From the NCBI RefSeq assembly GCF_006517435.1, contig NZ_VHQG01000002.1, forward strand, positions 124,160-188,159: a DNA stretch of 64,000 nt. The letters are read 5' to 3'. Under the pieces are notes generated by a model that worked only from the letters and a program-made list of their open reading frames with translations, had not been told where the DNA came from and made no database searches. This document shows positions 32,274 through 42,679 of the stretch, piece after piece. The position numbers were made by a program, and so were the translations under genes. This DNA comes from Schumannella soli (GTDB taxonomy: Bacteria > Actinomycetota > Actinomycetes > Actinomycetales > Microbacteriaceae). Each line of letters starts with the position of its first letter. Position 1 is the stretch's first letter.

Positions 32274-33053
32274 TCATCCGAACTTGCCCGAGACGTAGTC
32301 CTCGGTGGCCTGCACGTTCGGGTTCGAGAAGATCGTCGAGGTCTCGTCGTACTCGATGAGCTTGCCCGGCTTGCCGGTGCCGGCGATGTTGAAGAAGGCA
32401 GTCTTGTCGCTGACGCGCGAGGCCTGCTGCATGTTGTGGGTCACGATCACGATCGTGTACTCGGCCTTGAGCTCCTCGATGAGGTCCTCGATGGCGAGGG
32501 TCGAGATCGGGTCGAGCGCCGAGCAGGGCTCGTCCATCAGCACGACGTCGGGCGACACGGCGATCGTGCGGGCGATGCAGAGGCGCTGCTGCTGGCCGCC
32601 CGAGAGGCCCGAGCCGGGCTTGTCGAGGCGGTCCTTGACCTCGTTCCACAGGTTCGCGCCCTGCAGCGACTTCTCGACGAGGTCGTCGGCGTCGGTCTTC
32701 GAGATGCGGCGGTTGTTGAGGCGCACGCCGGCGAGCACGTTCTCGCGGATCGACATGGTCGGGAAGGGGTTGGGGCGCTGGAACACCATGCCCACCTGGC
32801 GACGCACGAGCACCGGGTCGACGCCCTGGCCGTAGAGGTCGTTGCCGTCGATGCGCACCTCGCCCTTGACGTGGGCGCCGGGGATGACCTCGTGCATGCG
32901 GTTGAGCGTGCGCAGGAAGGTCGACTTGCCGCAGCCCGACGGGCCGATGAACGCGGTGACGGTGCGGGGCTCGATCTGCATGCTGACGCCTTCGACGGCG
33001 AGGAAGTCGCTGTAGTAGACGTTGAGATCGTTGACTTCGATGCGCTTGGACAC
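32274..33053 (-). CDS. pstB: Phosphate ABC transporter ATPase PstB
   Basis: 259 residues. Walker [10 protein letters not shown], PstB-typical Q-loop [13 protein letters not shown], signature [16 protein letters not shown], Walker [17 protein letters not shown]. Drives high-affinity phosphate import through PstC/PstA. GTG start at 33053 with GGAAGG 6 nt upstream. Last gene of pstSCAB. Confidence 0.97.
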   Translation of the reverse strand: MSKRIEVNDLNVYYSDFLAVEGVSMQIEPRTVTAFIGPSGCGKSTFLRTLNRMHEVIPGAHVKGEVRIDGNDLYGQGVDPVLVRRQVGMVFQRPNPFPTMSIRENVLAGVRLNNRRISKTDADDLVEKSLQGANLWNEVKDRLDKPGSGLSGGQQQRLCIARTIAVSPDVVLMDEPCSALDPISTLAIEDLIEELKAEYTIVIVTHNMQQASRVSDKTAFFNIAGTGKPGKLIEYDETSTIFSNPNVQATEDYVSGKFG

Positions 33054-33084
33054 GCTGGGCCTTCCGGGGTGCGGTGGTCGGGTC

Positions 33085-34191
33085 TTAGCGGCCGGACTTC
33101 GGAGAGAAGAGGGCGGCGACGATGCGGGCGATGAGGTTGAACACGACGACGAGCAGCACGAGCAGCAGCGCGGCGCCCCAGGCGGCGTCGTTCGACGCGT
33201 CGATGTCCTGGCCGGGGAACTTGATCCCCGAGTAGGCGAGCACCGGCAGGGTCTGCATGGGGCCGCTGAACGGGTTCGCGTTGAAGTTGTCGGTGAAGCT
33301 CGCCGCGATGAAGATCGGGGCGGTCTCGCCGATGACGCGGGCGATCGCGAGCATGACGCCGGTGATGATGCCCGAGACGGCGGTGCGCAGCACGACCTTG
33401 ATGATCGTCAGCGAGCGGTTCACCCCGAGCGCGTAGGAGGCTTCGCGCAGATCCATCGGCACGAGGCGCAGCATCTCCTCGGTCGAGCGCACGACGATCG
33501 GGATCATCAGCACGCACAGGGCGACCGAGGCCGAGAATCCGGAGAAGGCCTTGGGGCCCACGATGAGGGTGAAGAGCGCGAAGGCGAACAGACCGGCGAC
33601 GATCGAGGGGATGCCCGTCATCACGTCGACGAGGAAGGTGACGACGCGGCGCAGCAGGTTGGTGGGCTGCGCGTACTCGACGAGGTAGATCGCGGTGAGG
33701 ATGCCGATCGGCACCGAGATCAGCGTGGCGATCCCGGTGATCTCGAGCGTTCCCACGATCGCCTGCCAGGCGCCGACGCGCTGGGTGACCTCGAGCGTCT
33801 CGGCGTTGAAGCTCGATCCGCCGGTCTGGCTGATAAAGCTCCAGTTGAGCTGGCCGATGCCCTTCGACACGACCGTCCAGAGCGTCGACACGAGGGGGAT
33901 GAGCGCGAGCAGGAAGGCGACGGTGACGAGTCCGCGCACGAGGCGGTCGACGGCCTTGCGGCCGTTCTCGACGAGCGCCGACGCGACCGTGATGGCGATC
34001 AGGTAGAGCAGGCCGGTCAGCACGAGCGTGCCCGTGATGTTGAAGCCGCCGATCAGGGTGATGACGCCGGCCGACACGAGGAGCGCGCCGAGCACGACCC
34101 AGACGTTGATCAGCCGCGGCAGCTGCCCGGTGGCGAGGGAGTTCTGGATGCCCTGGGTCGGGCGGGTGGGGTCGATGGCCGGGGAGGTCAT
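33085..34191 (-). CDS. pstA: Phosphate ABC transporter permease PstA
   Basis: 368 residues, about eight hydrophobic helices; longer than E. coli PstA because of extra N-terminal helices, as in other actinobacteria. EAA-like loop [28 protein letters not shown] and the PstA end [22 protein letters not shown]-like stretch. ATG overlaps the pstC stop by 4 nt. Confidence 0.95.
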   Translation of the reverse strand: MTSPAIDPTRPTQGIQNSLATGQLPRLINVWVVLGALLVSAGVITLIGGFNITGTLVLTGLLYLIAITVASALVENGRKAVDRLVRGLVTVAFLLALIPLVSTLWTVVSKGIGQLNWSFISQTGGSSFNAETLEVTQRVGAWQAIVGTLEITGIATLISVPIGILTAIYLVEYAQPTNLLRRVVTFLVDVMTGIPSIVAGLFAFALFTLIVGPKAFSGFSASVALCVLMIPIVVRSTEEMLRLVPMDLREASYALGVNRSLTIIKVVLRTAVSGIITGVMLAIARVIGETAPIFIAASFTDNFNANPFSGPMQTLPVLAYSGIKFPGQDIDASNDAAWGAALLLVLLVVVFNLIARIVAALFSPKSGR

Positions 34192-35249
34192 GCGGTCTTC
34201 GCCTTCGGGGTGCGGGTGCGGGTCTTGCGGGTGGCGCCGGGCCCGGTGCGGGCGACGATCCAGCGCGCGATGAAGTTCACGGCGAACGACACGACGAACA
34301 GCATGAGTCCGGTTCCGGTGAGGGCGGAGCGCTGCAGGTCGGTGGCGATCGGGAAGTTGGTGGCGATGTTCGCGGCGATGGTCTGCGAGTTCTCGCCTTC
34401 GGTGACGAGGGTGAGCGAGAACAGGATCGACGGCGAGATGATCAGCGCGATCGCCATGGTCTCGCCGAGCGCGCGTCCGAGGCCGAGCAGTGTGGCGCTG
34501 ACCATGCCCGAGCGGGCGTAGGGGAAGACGGAGAGCTTGATCATCTCCCAGCGCGTCGCGCCGAGGGCGAGTGCGGCCTCCTCGTGCAGGCGCGGGGTCT
34601 GCAGGAAGATCTCACGGGTGATCGAGGTGATGATCGGCAGGATCATGACGGCGAGGACGACGCCGCCGGCCAGGATCGTCGATCCGCTGCGCGAGACGGT
34701 GCCGCTGAAGAAGGGCAGCCAGCCGAGGTAGGTGTTGAGGAACTCCTCGAGCGGCAGCAGGAAGGGGCGGATGACGATGATGCCCCAGAGGCCGAACACG
34801 ACGGACGGCACCGCGGCGAGCAGGTCGACCAGGTAGCCGAGCGCTCCAGCCAGACGGCGGGGTGCGTAGTGCGAGATGAAGAGGGCGATGCCGATCGCGA
34901 CCGGCGTGCCGAGGATGAGCGCGATGAACGCGGCCCAGATGGTTCCCCAGAGCAGCGGGCCGGCGTACGCCCAGAAGTTGGCGAAGCCGGCGGTCGGGCC
35001 CGAGTTCAGCTCGCTGCTGGTCTCCCAGTTGGCGGCGATGCCGGGCAGGGAGCGGATGATGAGGAAGATCGCGACCCCGGCGAGGATGACCATGATCAGC
35101 CAGGCGGAGCCCGAGCTGAGGCCGAGGAAGACCTTGTCGCCGGCGCGGCCCGATCCCTTGCCGGTGAGGGCCCGGCCCCCCTGGCGGGGGGCCGGGCCGG
35201 GTGCGCCCTCGGACGCAGAGCTGGTCGCGACGGTCGTGCTGTCGGTCAC
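34188..35249 (-). CDS. pstC: Phosphate ABC transporter permease PstC
   Basis: 353 residues with six or more helices. Conserved PstC features: VPSVVFGLWGIIVIRPFL, the EAA loop EEAALALGATRWEMIKLSVFPYA and LGRALGETMAIALI. N-terminal 45 residues are polar. GTG 35249 preceded by AGGAG. The tail is a short [14 protein letters not shown] basic stretch. Confidence 0.95.
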   Translation of the reverse strand: MTDSTTVATSSASEGAPGPAPRQGGRALTGKGSGRAGDKVFLGLSSGSAWLIMVILAGVAIFLIIRSLPGIAANWETSSELNSGPTAGFANFWAYAGPLLWGTIWAAFIALILGTPVAIGIALFISHYAPRRLAGALGYLVDLLAAVPSVVFGLWGIIVIRPFLLPLEEFLNTYLGWLPFFSGTVSRSGSTILAGGVVLAVMILPIITSITREIFLQTPRLHEEAALALGATRWEMIKLSVFPYARSGMVSATLLGLGRALGETMAIALIISPSILFSLTLVTEGENSQTIAANIATNFPIATDLQRSALTGTGLMLFVVSFAVNFIARWIVARTGPGATRKTRTRTPKAKTA

Positions 35250-35298
35250 GGGGATGTTCTCCTGGTCTCTGCGTCTGACGGTGCGATGCTTCAGCTGA

Positions 35299-36420
35299 TT
35301 ACTTGATGGTGCTCAGCGTCTTGTTGATCTCGGTGAGGATCGAGGCCGGCAGCGCGGCCGATCCGGCGTTCTTCTCCGCGACCTTCTGGCCGGTCTCCGA
35401 GGCGATGAAGCCGAGGTAGCCCTTGACCAGGTCGGCCTGCTTCGAGTCCTTGAAGGTCTTGCAGGTGATCGCGTAGGAGAGCAGCGGGATCGGGTAGGCG
35501 TCAGCCGTGGTGATCTTGCTGTAGTCGATGCTCTGCGAGAGGTCGCCCTCGACGCCGTTCGACTTGAGCTCAGCGGCGACCTCGAACGCCTTGGCGGCGC
35601 CCTCGCTCGAGAACTTCACGAAGTCGCTGCCGACGCCGATCTCCGCGGCCTTGACGTCGCCGATGGCGCTGTGGTCGGCGTAGCCGATCGCACCGGCGGT
35701 CGCCTTGACCGTGTTCACGACACCCGAGCCACCCTGCTGCTTCGACACGTTGCCGGCGACGGGCCAGGCGTTCGACGCCTCGTAGGGCCAGTTGGCCTTC
35801 TGCGTGCCCACCAGGTAGTTGGTGAAGTTCTGGGTGGTGCCGGAGCCGTCCGAGCGGGCGACGGTGGTGATCGGGCCGGCCGCGAGGGCCTTTCCGCCGT
35901 TGTCCTTGGTGATGGCCGCGTCAGACCAGTCGGTGATCTGCAGGTTGAAGATCTTCGCGATGGTCTCGCCCGAGAGCTTCAGGTCCGAAGCGCCCTCGAC
36001 GTTGTAGATGACCGCGACGCCGTCGAGGTAGATCGGCAGGTTCACGGCGCCGTCGGCGCCGCAGACGGCCTCGGCGGCCGTGGTCTGCTCGGGCTTCAGC
36101 GGCGAGTCGGAGCCGGCGAAGTCGTAGGAGCCGGCGGTGAAGTTGGTGACGCCGCCGCCGGAGCCCTGCGACTTGTCGTAGTTGATGGTCAGGCCCTTGG
36201 CCTGAGCGGTGATCGCGGTGGTCCACGCCTGCTGGGCGTTGGCCTGGGCGGAGGAGCCACCGGCGGTCAGGGTGCCGGCCAGCTTCGAGTAGTCGGTCGC
36301 CTCGGCCGACTTCGAACTGTCCGATCCGGCGTTGCTGTCGCCGGACGTGGCACAGCCGGCCAGCGCGACGGCGCCGACCAGAGCGATGGCGGCGATGCTG
36401 CCAGAGCGCGTGAGCTTCAC
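35299..36420 (-). CDS. pstS: Phosphate-binding lipoprotein PstS
   Basis: 373 residues. Lipobox LAGC (Cys about 23), AGGSSAQANAQQAW and YDFAGSDSPL, SDGSGTTQNFTNYL and GVANTVKA-like ligand-binding segments of PstS. GTG start with AAGGGA 5 nt upstream. The promoter region carries three tandem PHO-box-like repeats 88 bp upstream. Confidence 0.96.
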   Translation of the reverse strand: MKLTRSGSIAAIALVGAVALAGCATSGDSNAGSDSSKSAEATDYSKLAGTLTAGGSSAQANAQQAWTTAITAQAKGLTINYDKSQGSGGGVTNFTAGSYDFAGSDSPLKPEQTTAAEAVCGADGAVNLPIYLDGVAVIYNVEGASDLKLSGETIAKIFNLQITDWSDAAITKDNGGKALAAGPITTVARSDGSGTTQNFTNYLVGTQKANWPYEASNAWPVAGNVSKQQGGSGVVNTVKATAGAIGYADHSAIGDVKAAEIGVGSDFVKFSSEGAAKAFEVAAELKSNGVEGDLSQSIDYSKITTADAYPIPLLSYAITCKTFKDSKQADLVKGYLGFIASETGQKVAEKNAGSAALPASILTEINKTLSTIK

Positions 36421-36507
36421 TGTATTCCCTTCGGAATGCGGGTTGAGGACTGAGTGCAGGGCACTCGGTTGCTCACGTTAAGAAGCTGATGTGGACACAT
36501 TCGGCGG

Positions 36508-36540
36508 CACGGGTGAACGGGAGGTTAACGGAGGGTCAAC
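36508..36540 (-). promoter_or_regulatory. Triple tandem PHO-box-like repeat upstream of pstS
   Basis: On the minus strand three consecutive 11-bp units: GTTGACCCTCC, GTTAACCTCCC, GTTCACCCGTG. The last matches the Streptomyces PhoP direct-repeat consensus (G(G/T)TCAYYYR(G/C)G) as I recall it. Period exactly 11 bp, the expected geometry for a PhoB/RegX3-type dimer array. Confidence 0.8.
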
Positions 36541-36579
36541 GAGCGCCTCGTCCCGCGCTGGGCTGGTCAGCGCCGTCGC

Positions 36580-37524
36580 TCACGCCGCGGGGCCGTGCAC
36601 CTCCACCGCGATGACGCCGCTCTGCGCCGGGTCGAGCGGCAGGTGCACGACCGCGTACTCGGCGGTGCCGAGCCCGGAGGCGCGGCGCAGCTCGTCGGGG
36701 CGCGCGGCGCCGGCGCGGCGGCCGATCTCGGCCAGGATCTCGGGCAGGACGGGGCCGTGGCTGCAGAGCACGGCCGTCTTCCGCTTGTCGAGTCGCCGCT
36801 GCACGACGGCGGCGACGTCGTCGGTGCCGTCGGCGTAAGCGTCCTGGCTGATCTCGTCGGTCTGCGCGACGGCGCGCCCGGTCAGGCGCGCGGTCGGCTC
36901 GATCGTCGCGACGCAGCGCACCGCCGTCGACGTGATGAGCTTGCGCGGGCGGTAGGCGGCGATGCCCTGGGCGACGCTCATCGCCTGGGCTGCGCCGCGC
37001 TCCTGAAGCGGACGCGTCGCATCCGGACCGCCCCACTCGCTCGGGCTCACGGCCTTGCCGTGCCGCAGGGCGATCACGGCGTAGCTGCGCGCGCGGCCCT
37101 GCCGCCACAGCTCGGCGAAGCGGTCGACCAGCTCGATGTCGTGCTCGTAGTCGAGCACCGTGCGGGCCTTGTCGATCGACACCCAGTCGAGCTCGGCGAT
37201 CTCGTCGTTCGCCTGGAACGTGGATGCGGCGATGGCGTCGTCGCCGACCTCGGCGAGCCAGTAGTGCACGATCTTCGGCCGGCCGTTCGGCAGCGGGTAC
37301 TCGACCACGCCGACCGGGGCGCCGAGGCCCACGAGCAGGCCCGTCTCCTCGGCGATCTCGCGCACCGCCGTCTCGGGCAGGGTCTCGCCCGGGTCGAGCT
37401 TGCCCTTCGGCAGCGACACGTCCTTTTGCTGCGTGCGATGCACGACGAGCACGCGCGGCTCGCCGTTCTTCTCGCGCCAGACGACGGCGCCGGCCGCGAG
37501 CACCGGCGAAGGAGCGACCGTCAT
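36580..37524 (-). CDS. NUDIX hydrolase fused to histidine phosphatase (MutT1-like)
   Basis: 314 residues. N-terminal NUDIX box [21 protein letters not shown] with upstream [12 protein letters not shown]-terminal histidine phosphatase with ALRHGKAV and late CSHGPVLPE. Mycobacterial MutT1 of the same layout hydrolyses 8-oxo-GTP/diadenosine polyphosphates and then dephosphorylates the product. ATG 37524 overlaps the ppk stop (ATGA), so it is made with polyphosphate kinase. Confidence 0.9.
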   Translation of the reverse strand: MTVAPSPVLAAGAVVWREKNGEPRVLVVHRTQQKDVSLPKGKLDPGETLPETAVREIAEETGLLVGLGAPVGVVEYPLPNGRPKIVHYWLAEVGDDAIAASTFQANDEIAELDWVSIDKARTVLDYEHDIELVDRFAELWRQGRARSYAVIALRHGKAVSPSEWGGPDATRPLQERGAAQAMSVAQGIAAYRPRKLITSTAVRCVATIEPTARLTGRAVAQTDEISQDAYADGTDDVAAVVQRRLDKRKTAVLCSHGPVLPEILAEIGRRAGAARPDELRRASGLGTAEYAVVHLPLDPAQSGVIAVEVHGPAA

Positions 37525-39692
37525 CGGCTGCTGCGCTTCCGAGCCGCGATCTCGGTCATGAGCTTCGACTGCAGGTCGACGAGCGGGGTGCCGTCGGCGG
37601 CGCGGCTGTGCCGCTCCCACTCGCCCTCGGATCCGAGCCACCAGGTGCTCGTCTCGTCGCTCATGGCCTCTTCGAAGAGCGTCTCGAGCTCGTCGATGTG
37701 TGCCGGCGAGGTGAGGCGCACGAGCGCCTCCACGCGGCGGTCGAGGTTGCGGTGCATCATGTCGGCGCTGCCGATGAAGAGCTGGCGCTCGCCGTCGTTC
37801 GCGAAGCTGAAGATGCGCGAGTGCTCGAGGTAGCGGCCGAGGATCGAGCGCACGCGGATGTTCTCGCTCAGCCCCGGCACGCCGGGCTTCAGCGAGCAGA
37901 TGCCGCGCACCCACACATCCACCGGAACCCCGGCCTGGCTGGCCCGGTACAGCGCGTCGATGATGGCCTCGTCGACCATCGAGTTGACCTTGATGCGGAT
38001 GCCGGAGGGCTTGCCGGCGCGGGCGTTCGCTGCCTCGGTGTCGATGCGCTTGATGAGTCCTTTGCGCAGGTGCAGCGGCGCGACGAGCAGACGGCGGAAC
38101 TTCTTCTCGATGGCGTAGCCCGAGAGCTCGTTGAAGAGGCGCGTGATGTCCTTGCCGACCGTGTCGTCGGTCGTCAGCAGGCCGAGGTCCTCGTAGATGC
38201 GCGAGGTCTTCGGGTTGTAGTTGCCGGTGCCGATGTGGCTGTAGTGCCGCAGGCCGCCACGCTCCTGGCGGATGACGAGGGCGAGCTTCGAATGCGTCTT
38301 CAGCCCGACCAGGCCGTAGACGACGTGCACGCCGGCCTTCTCGAGCTTGCGCGCCCATCCGATGTTGGCCTGCTCGTCGAAGCGGGCCTTGATCTCGACC
38401 AGCGCGAGCACGGCCTTGCCGGCTTCGGCGGCGTCGATGAGCGCCTCGACGATGGGGCTGTCGCCGCTTGTGCGGTACAGCGTCTGCTTGATGGCGAGCA
38501 CGTTCGGGTCGGCGGCGGCCTGCTCGAGGAAGGCCTGCACGCTCGTCGAGAACGACTCGTAGGGGTGGTGCAGCAGGATGTCGCCGCGGCGCATCGAGGC
38601 GAAGATGTCGGGCTTGTCGCTCGGCTCGCTCGGCAGCAGCGCCGCCGCGGTCGTCGGAACCTGCTTCGGGTACTTGAGGTCGGGGCGCGCGATCTTCTGC
38701 AGCTCGAACAGCCCGCCGAGGTCGAGGGGCGCGGGCAGGCGGTAGACCTCCTGCTCGGTGATGTCGAGCTCCGACATGAGCAGCGACAGCGTCACGTCGT
38801 CCATGTCGTCGGTGACCTCGAGGCGGATGGGCGGTCCGAAGCGGCGCCGCAGCAGCTCCTTCTCGAGCGCCTGGATGATCGACTCGGTCTCGTCCTCCTC
38901 GATCTGCACGTCCTCGTTGCGCGTGACGCGGAACTCGTGGTGCTCGAGGATCTCCATGCCCGGGAACAGGTGGTCGAGGTGGTTCGAGATCAGGTCCTCG
39001 AGCGGGATGTAGCGCAGGCGGCCGCTCTCGTCATCCGGCAGCTGCACGAAGCGCGGCAGGTTCGGCGGCACCTTGACGCGGGCGAACTCGATGCGCGAGG
39101 TCTTCGGGTTGCGCACGCGCACCGACAGGTTCAGCGAGAGCCCCGAGATGTAGGGGAAGGGATGCGCGGGGTCGACCGCGAGCGGCATGAGCACCGGGAA
39201 GATCTGGCCCGTGAAGAGCTCGTCGACGCGGATGCGATCGGCCTCGTCGAGGTCGCTCCAGTTCTCGACGTGGATGCCGGCGTCGTCGAGCGCCGGCTTG
39301 ACCGACTCGCGGAAGGCGCGGGCGTGGCGCTCCTGCAGCTCGTGCGCGAGCCGGCCGATGTCGGCCAGGACGTCGGAGGGCGAGCGGCCGACGTTGGTCG
39401 GCACCGCGAGGCCGGTGGCGATGCGGCGCTTGAGGCCGGCGACGCGCACCATGAAGAACTCGTCGAGGTTCGAGGCGAAGATCGCGAGGAAGTTCGCGCG
39501 CTCGAGCAGCGGGAGCGTGTCGTCTTCGGCGAGCTCGAGCACGCGCTGGTTGAAGGCGAGCCAGCTCAGCTCCCGATCGAGGAAGCGGTCACCGGGAAGG
39601 GTGCCGTCGTCGACGAGCTCGGGCTCGGGCTCGTAGTCGTCGAGGAGGTCCGCCGCGACCGTGGCGTCGCCGTAGGGGCTGTCGCTGTCCAT
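37521..39692 (-). CDS. ppk: Polyphosphate kinase 1
   Basis: 723 residues, normal PPK1 length. Reversibly polymerises ATP gamma-phosphate into polyphosphate. N-terminal [20 protein letters not shown], catalytic histidines in [11 protein letters not shown] and [13 protein letters not shown], and [21 protein letters not shown] 39692 gives an acidic N-terminal extension of about 35 residues before the PPK domain. A two-unit PHO box lies just upstream, so phosphate starvation probably induces it. Confidence 0.97.
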   Translation of the reverse strand: MDSDSPYGDATVAADLLDDYEPEPELVDDGTLPGDRFLDRELSWLAFNQRVLELAEDDTLPLLERANFLAIFASNLDEFFMVRVAGLKRRIATGLAVPTNVGRSPSDVLADIGRLAHELQERHARAFRESVKPALDDAGIHVENWSDLDEADRIRVDELFTGQIFPVLMPLAVDPAHPFPYISGLSLNLSVRVRNPKTSRIEFARVKVPPNLPRFVQLPDDESGRLRYIPLEDLISNHLDHLFPGMEILEHHEFRVTRNEDVQIEEDETESIIQALEKELLRRRFGPPIRLEVTDDMDDVTLSLLMSELDITEQEVYRLPAPLDLGGLFELQKIARPDLKYPKQVPTTAAALLPSEPSDKPDIFASMRRGDILLHHPYESFSTSVQAFLEQAAADPNVLAIKQTLYRTSGDSPIVEALIDAAEAGKAVLALVEIKARFDEQANIGWARKLEKAGVHVVYGLVGLKTHSKLALVIRQERGGLRHYSHIGTGNYNPKTSRIYEDLGLLTTDDTVGKDITRLFNELSGYAIEKKFRRLLVAPLHLRKGLIKRIDTEAANARAGKPSGIRIKVNSMVDEAIIDALYRASQAGVPVDVWVRGICSLKPGVPGLSENIRVRSILGRYLEHSRIFSFANDGERQLFIGSADMMHRNLDRRVEALVRLTSPAHIDELETLFEEAMSDETSTWWLGSEGEWERHSRAADGTPLVDLQSKLMTEIAARKRSSR

Positions 39693-39711
39693 GGGGCAAT
39701 CCTGCCACCGG

Positions 39712-39733
39712 GCCGCGTTAACGGGAGGTGAAC
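39712..39733 (-). promoter_or_regulatory. Two-unit PHO-box-like repeat upstream of ppk
   Basis: Minus strand: GTTCACCTCCC then GTTAACGCGGC, two 11-bp units in tandem, ending 20 bp before the ppk ATG. The units closely match those before pstS. Confidence 0.7.
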
Positions 39734-39742
39734 CGGTTCGGC

Positions 39743-40444
39743 TCAGCTCGGCTCGGCCGCGTCGGAGGTGAGTCGGGCGGCGATGTCGTCCTCGTCGAGG
39801 TTGAAGCGGTAGCCGACGTTGCGCACGGTGCCGATGAGCGAGTCGAGGTCGCCGAGCTTCGCCCGCAGGCGGCGCACGTGCACGTCGACCGTGCGGGTTC
39901 CGCCGAAGTAGTCGTAGCCCCACACCTCGCTGAGCAGCTGCTCGCGGGTGAAGACGCGCGAGGGGTGCGTCGCGAGGAACCGCAGCAGCTCGAACTCCTT
40001 GAAGGTGAGGTCGAGCGGCTTGCCGTGCACCTTCGCCGAGTAGCTCGCCTCGTCGATCACGACGCCGGAGGCGTGGATCTTCGACCCGGTCGACTCCTGG
40101 GCGGCGCGGCCGATGGCGAGTCGGATGCGCGCATCCACCTCGGCCGGGCCCGCGTCGGCGAGCACGACGTCGTCGACGCCCCAGTCGACCGAAACGGCGG
40201 TCAGTCCGCCCTCGGTGAGCACGAGGATCACGGGCGCGCCGGCGCCGGCCTGATCGAGCACCTTGCACAGCGCCTTGGCCGCGGCGAGGTCGCGGCGCGC
40301 ATCTACGAACAGCACCTCGGCGTCGGGGGCGGTCACGAGCGCCGCGGGGTCGGCGGGGATCTGCCGCACGCGATGCGACAGCAGCCCGAGTGCGGGCAGA
40401 ACATCGCCGTCGATGGTCGGGGTCAGGATCAACAGCTGCGCCAC
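39743..40444 (-). CDS. glnR: GlnR-type OmpR-family nitrogen regulator
   Basis: 233 residues. Atypical receiver ([36 protein letters not shown]) lacking the full phosphorylation pocket, followed by a winged helix ([44 protein letters not shown]), matching mycobacterial/streptomycete GlnR, the orphan regulator of nitrogen assimilation genes. GTG 40444 has GGAGGA upstream and TAGAAT at 40473-40478 as -10. It precedes ppk on the same strand, but the PHO box between them suggests separate promoters. Confidence 0.85.
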   Translation of the reverse strand: MAQLLILTPTIDGDVLPALGLLSHRVRQIPADPAALVTAPDAEVLFVDARRDLAAAKALCKVLDQAGAGAPVILVLTEGGLTAVSVDWGVDDVVLADAGPAEVDARIRLAIGRAAQESTGSKIHASGVVIDEASYSAKVHGKPLDLTFKEFELLRFLATHPSRVFTREQLLSEVWGYDYFGGTRTVDVHVRRLRAKLGDLDSLIGTVRNVGYRFNLDEDDIAARLTSDAAEPS

Positions 40445-40498
40445 GCGTCCTCCGGGTTCCGCCAAGGTGCCGATTCTATTGCCCCCTACGATGTCCTC

Positions 40499-40777
40499 AT
40501 GTCCCGCGTACTCGTCAGCGCCCTGCCCGTCTGGGTCGTCGCGCTCGGAGCGGGCCTCGCGGTCGCCGTCGTGTCGGGCTCGGCATGGCTGACCTGGATC
40601 CCCGTCGTCGCGGCCGTGAGCCTGCTCGTCGCCTTCGCGATCCAGCTCGCGGTCGGCCGTCGCGAGGGGCTCGTCACGCGGCTCGGCGTGAGCGTCGTCG
40701 GCGCGCTGGTCGTGCTCGTCGCGATCAGCGGGGTGCTCGCGATCGTGCATCCCGTCGCCCTGACCTTCTCCGTCTGA
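40499..40777 (+). CDS. Small membrane protein, three predicted helices
   Basis: 92 residues, almost entirely hydrophobic ([60 protein letters not shown]). No known motif. TACGAT at 40487-40492 lies 6 nt before ATG 40499, a leaderless arrangement back to back with the glnR promoter. Function unknown. Confidence 0.72.
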   Translation: MSRVLVSALPVWVVALGAGLAVAVVSGSAWLTWIPVVAAVSLLVAFAIQLAVGRREGLVTRLGVSVVGALVVLVAISGVLAIVHPVALTFSV

Positions 40778-40855
40778 GCGCGGTGGTCGTCCGTCGTGGC
40801 GACGCACCGTCCGCGCGGCTCGGCGCCGGCCCGGGCACCCGGTTAGACTGACCGC

Positions 40856-40963
40856 ATGCTGGCTCTCGAACTCTTCTACATCGGGCTTCTGGCGCTGGCC
40901 ACCCTCGGCATCGGCTTCACCGCCGTGACCGTGCTCTACAACCTCTTCCGCGGCCAGCGCTGA
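40856..40963 (+). CDS. 35-residue single-helix membrane microprotein
   Basis: [20 protein letters not shown], then [15 protein letters not shown]: one transmembrane helix with a short basic cytosolic end. TAGACT at 40844-40849 lies exactly 6 nt before the ATG, supporting a leaderless gene. It is followed 2 nt later by the nitrobindin-like gene, so probably co-transcribed. Too short for routine gene calling; role unknown, possibly a subunit or regulator of a membrane complex. Confidence 0.7.
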   Translation: MLALELFYIGLLALATLGIGFTAVTVLYNLFRGQR

Positions 40964-40965
40964 GC

Positions 40966-41574
40966 GTGTTCGACATCGACGCCGGCGTCCCCGCCGAGCT
41001 CGGCCCCCTCTCGTGGCTGCTCGGCGTCTGGGAGGGTACCGGCGTCATCGCCTACAAGGTGGGCGACGAGGTGCGCGAGCACGAGTTCGGTCAGCGGGTG
41101 GCATTCACGCACGACGGCCTGCCGGTTCTGAACTACTCGTCGTACGTCTGGCTGCCGGGCGAGGGCGAGGATGCGGCGCCGCAGCCGCTCTACACCGAGT
41201 CGGGCTACTGGCGACTCGCCCGCGACCGCACCGACGGCGACGTCGGGCCGGGCATGCTGCCGGGTATCGGCGAGCGACCCTTCACCTCGGCGGAGTCGGT
41301 CGAGACGCTGCGCAATGCGCAGGGCTCCTTCGACATCGAGGTCTCGCTCGTGCAGCCCGGCGGGGTGAGCGAGGTCTACCTCGGCACGATCGCCGGCCCG
41401 CGCATCGACCTGGCGACGGATGCCGTCATGCGCACCTCGGGCGCCAAGGACTACGCCGCCGCGACCCGCCTCTACGGCCTCGTCGACGGCCACCTTCTCT
41501 GGGCCTGGGACATCGCGGCTCTCGGCCAGGACCTGCGCACGCACGCGTCGGGACGGCTGGCGCGCGTTGACTGA
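40966..41574 (+). CDS. Nitrobindin-like FABP-fold protein (DUF1794)
   Basis: 202 residues beginning [27 protein letters not shown]; the LLGxWxGxG motif is diagnostic for the nitrobindin/DUF1794 beta-barrel. Family members bind heme and can handle nitric oxide or peroxynitrite; the heme His cannot be fixed without alignment, and HASGRL near the C-terminus is one candidate. GTG 40966. The next gene starts 8 nt inside its end. Confidence 0.87.
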   Translation: MFDIDAGVPAELGPLSWLLGVWEGTGVIAYKVGDEVREHEFGQRVAFTHDGLPVLNYSSYVWLPGEGEDAAPQPLYTESGYWRLARDRTDGDVGPGMLPGIGERPFTSAESVETLRNAQGSFDIEVSLVQPGGVSEVYLGTIAGPRIDLATDAVMRTSGAKDYAAATRLYGLVDGHLLWAWDIAALGQDLRTHASGRLARVD

Positions 41575-42634
41575 CGCCGACCCTTTCACCTCCCGGTCGG
41601 GCGCCGTCGGCGCACCGCCGCAGCACTACGGCAACCCGATCGCCGAGCAGCGTCCGCTGCGCGCCGGCGAGGCGGTCGTCGACCTCTCGGATCGCGCCGT
41701 GCTGACCGTCACCGGCCCCGACCGACTCTCGTGGCTCGACTCGCTCACCTCGCAGAGCCTCAAGGGCCTCGCACCGGGGGAGTCGACCGAGACCCTCCTC
41801 CTGGATCCGAGCGGACGCGTCGAGCACGCCGCCCGCATCGTCGACGACGGTGAGACGGCCTGGCTGCTGCTCGACTCCCGCGAGTCGGGGGCGGCGCTCG
41901 CGTCCTTCCTCGACCGGATGCGCTTCATGCTGCGCGTCGAGGTCGCCGACCGCTCCGACGAGGTCGCGACGGTCGGGGGCTTCGGCGCCGACCCGCTCCG
42001 CGGCCTCGGCTCTCCGCTCGCCGTCTGGCGCGATCCGTGGGCGGAGATCACCCGGGGAGGCCACCAGTACGCGCAGGGCGAGCATCCCGCCGCCGACTGG
42101 GACTACAGCGAGACCGTGATCCCGCGCGGGGCGCTCGCCGAGCTGAGCGACCTGGCCGCCGCCGGCACGCTCGCGCTCGAGGCGCTGCGCATCGAGGTCT
42201 GGCGTCCGCGCGCCGCCACGGAGCTCGACGCGACGACGCTGCCGCACGAGCTCGACTGGCTGCGCAGCGCCGTGCACCTGAGCAAGGGCTGCTATCGCGG
42301 CCAGGAGACCGTCGCCAAGGTGCACAACCTCGGCCACCCGCCGCGTCGCCTGGTGATGCTGCACCTCGACGGCTCCGAGAACGTGGTCGTCGCCGCCGGC
42401 GACGAGGTGCGCGCGGGCGAGAAGATCGTCGGCCGCGTGACGGCGGTCGCGCAGCACCACGAGCTCGGTCCGGTCGCGCTGGCCGTGCTCAAGCGCTCCG
42501 CGCCCGAGGGGGATGTGGTGGTGCTCGCCGAGGAGGGCGAGGTCGCCGCCGCGCAGGAGGTCATCGTGCCGGTGGATGCCGGCGCCGTCGCCGAAGTCCC
42601 GCGCCTGCCGCGCCTCGGCGCCGTGCGCCGCTAG
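41567..42634 (+). CDS. ygfZ: Folate-dependent YgfZ/GcvT-like protein
   Basis: 355 residues. The YgfZ signature KGCYRGQE is present near residue 245, inside the GcvT-like fold (LTSQSLKGLAPGESTETLLLDPSGRVEH). YgfZ proteins help make or repair Fe-S enzymes, including radical-SAM enzymes such as MoaA in this window. TTG 41567 is the start that fits the nitrobindin stop; no ATG/GTG is available nearby. Confidence 0.88.
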   Translation: MTDADPFTSRSGAVGAPPQHYGNPIAEQRPLRAGEAVVDLSDRAVLTVTGPDRLSWLDSLTSQSLKGLAPGESTETLLLDPSGRVEHAARIVDDGETAWLLLDSRESGAALASFLDRMRFMLRVEVADRSDEVATVGGFGADPLRGLGSPLAVWRDPWAEITRGGHQYAQGEHPAADWDYSETVIPRGALAELSDLAAAGTLALEALRIEVWRPRAATELDATTLPHELDWLRSAVHLSKGCYRGQETVAKVHNLGHPPRRLVMLHLDGSENVVVAAGDEVRAGEKIVGRVTAVAQHHELGPVALAVLKRSAPEGDVVVLAEEGEVAAAQEVIVPVDAGAVAEVPRLPRLGAVRR

Positions 42635-42679
42635 GCCGCGGCCCGACGACCCCGACCCGGCGACGGACGGCGCAGCATC

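Noticed and set aside
37224-39731. An 835-codon open frame antisense to ppk
   Set aside because: Shadow of ppk; composition is repetitive Val/Asp/Glu/Arg and lacks motifs.
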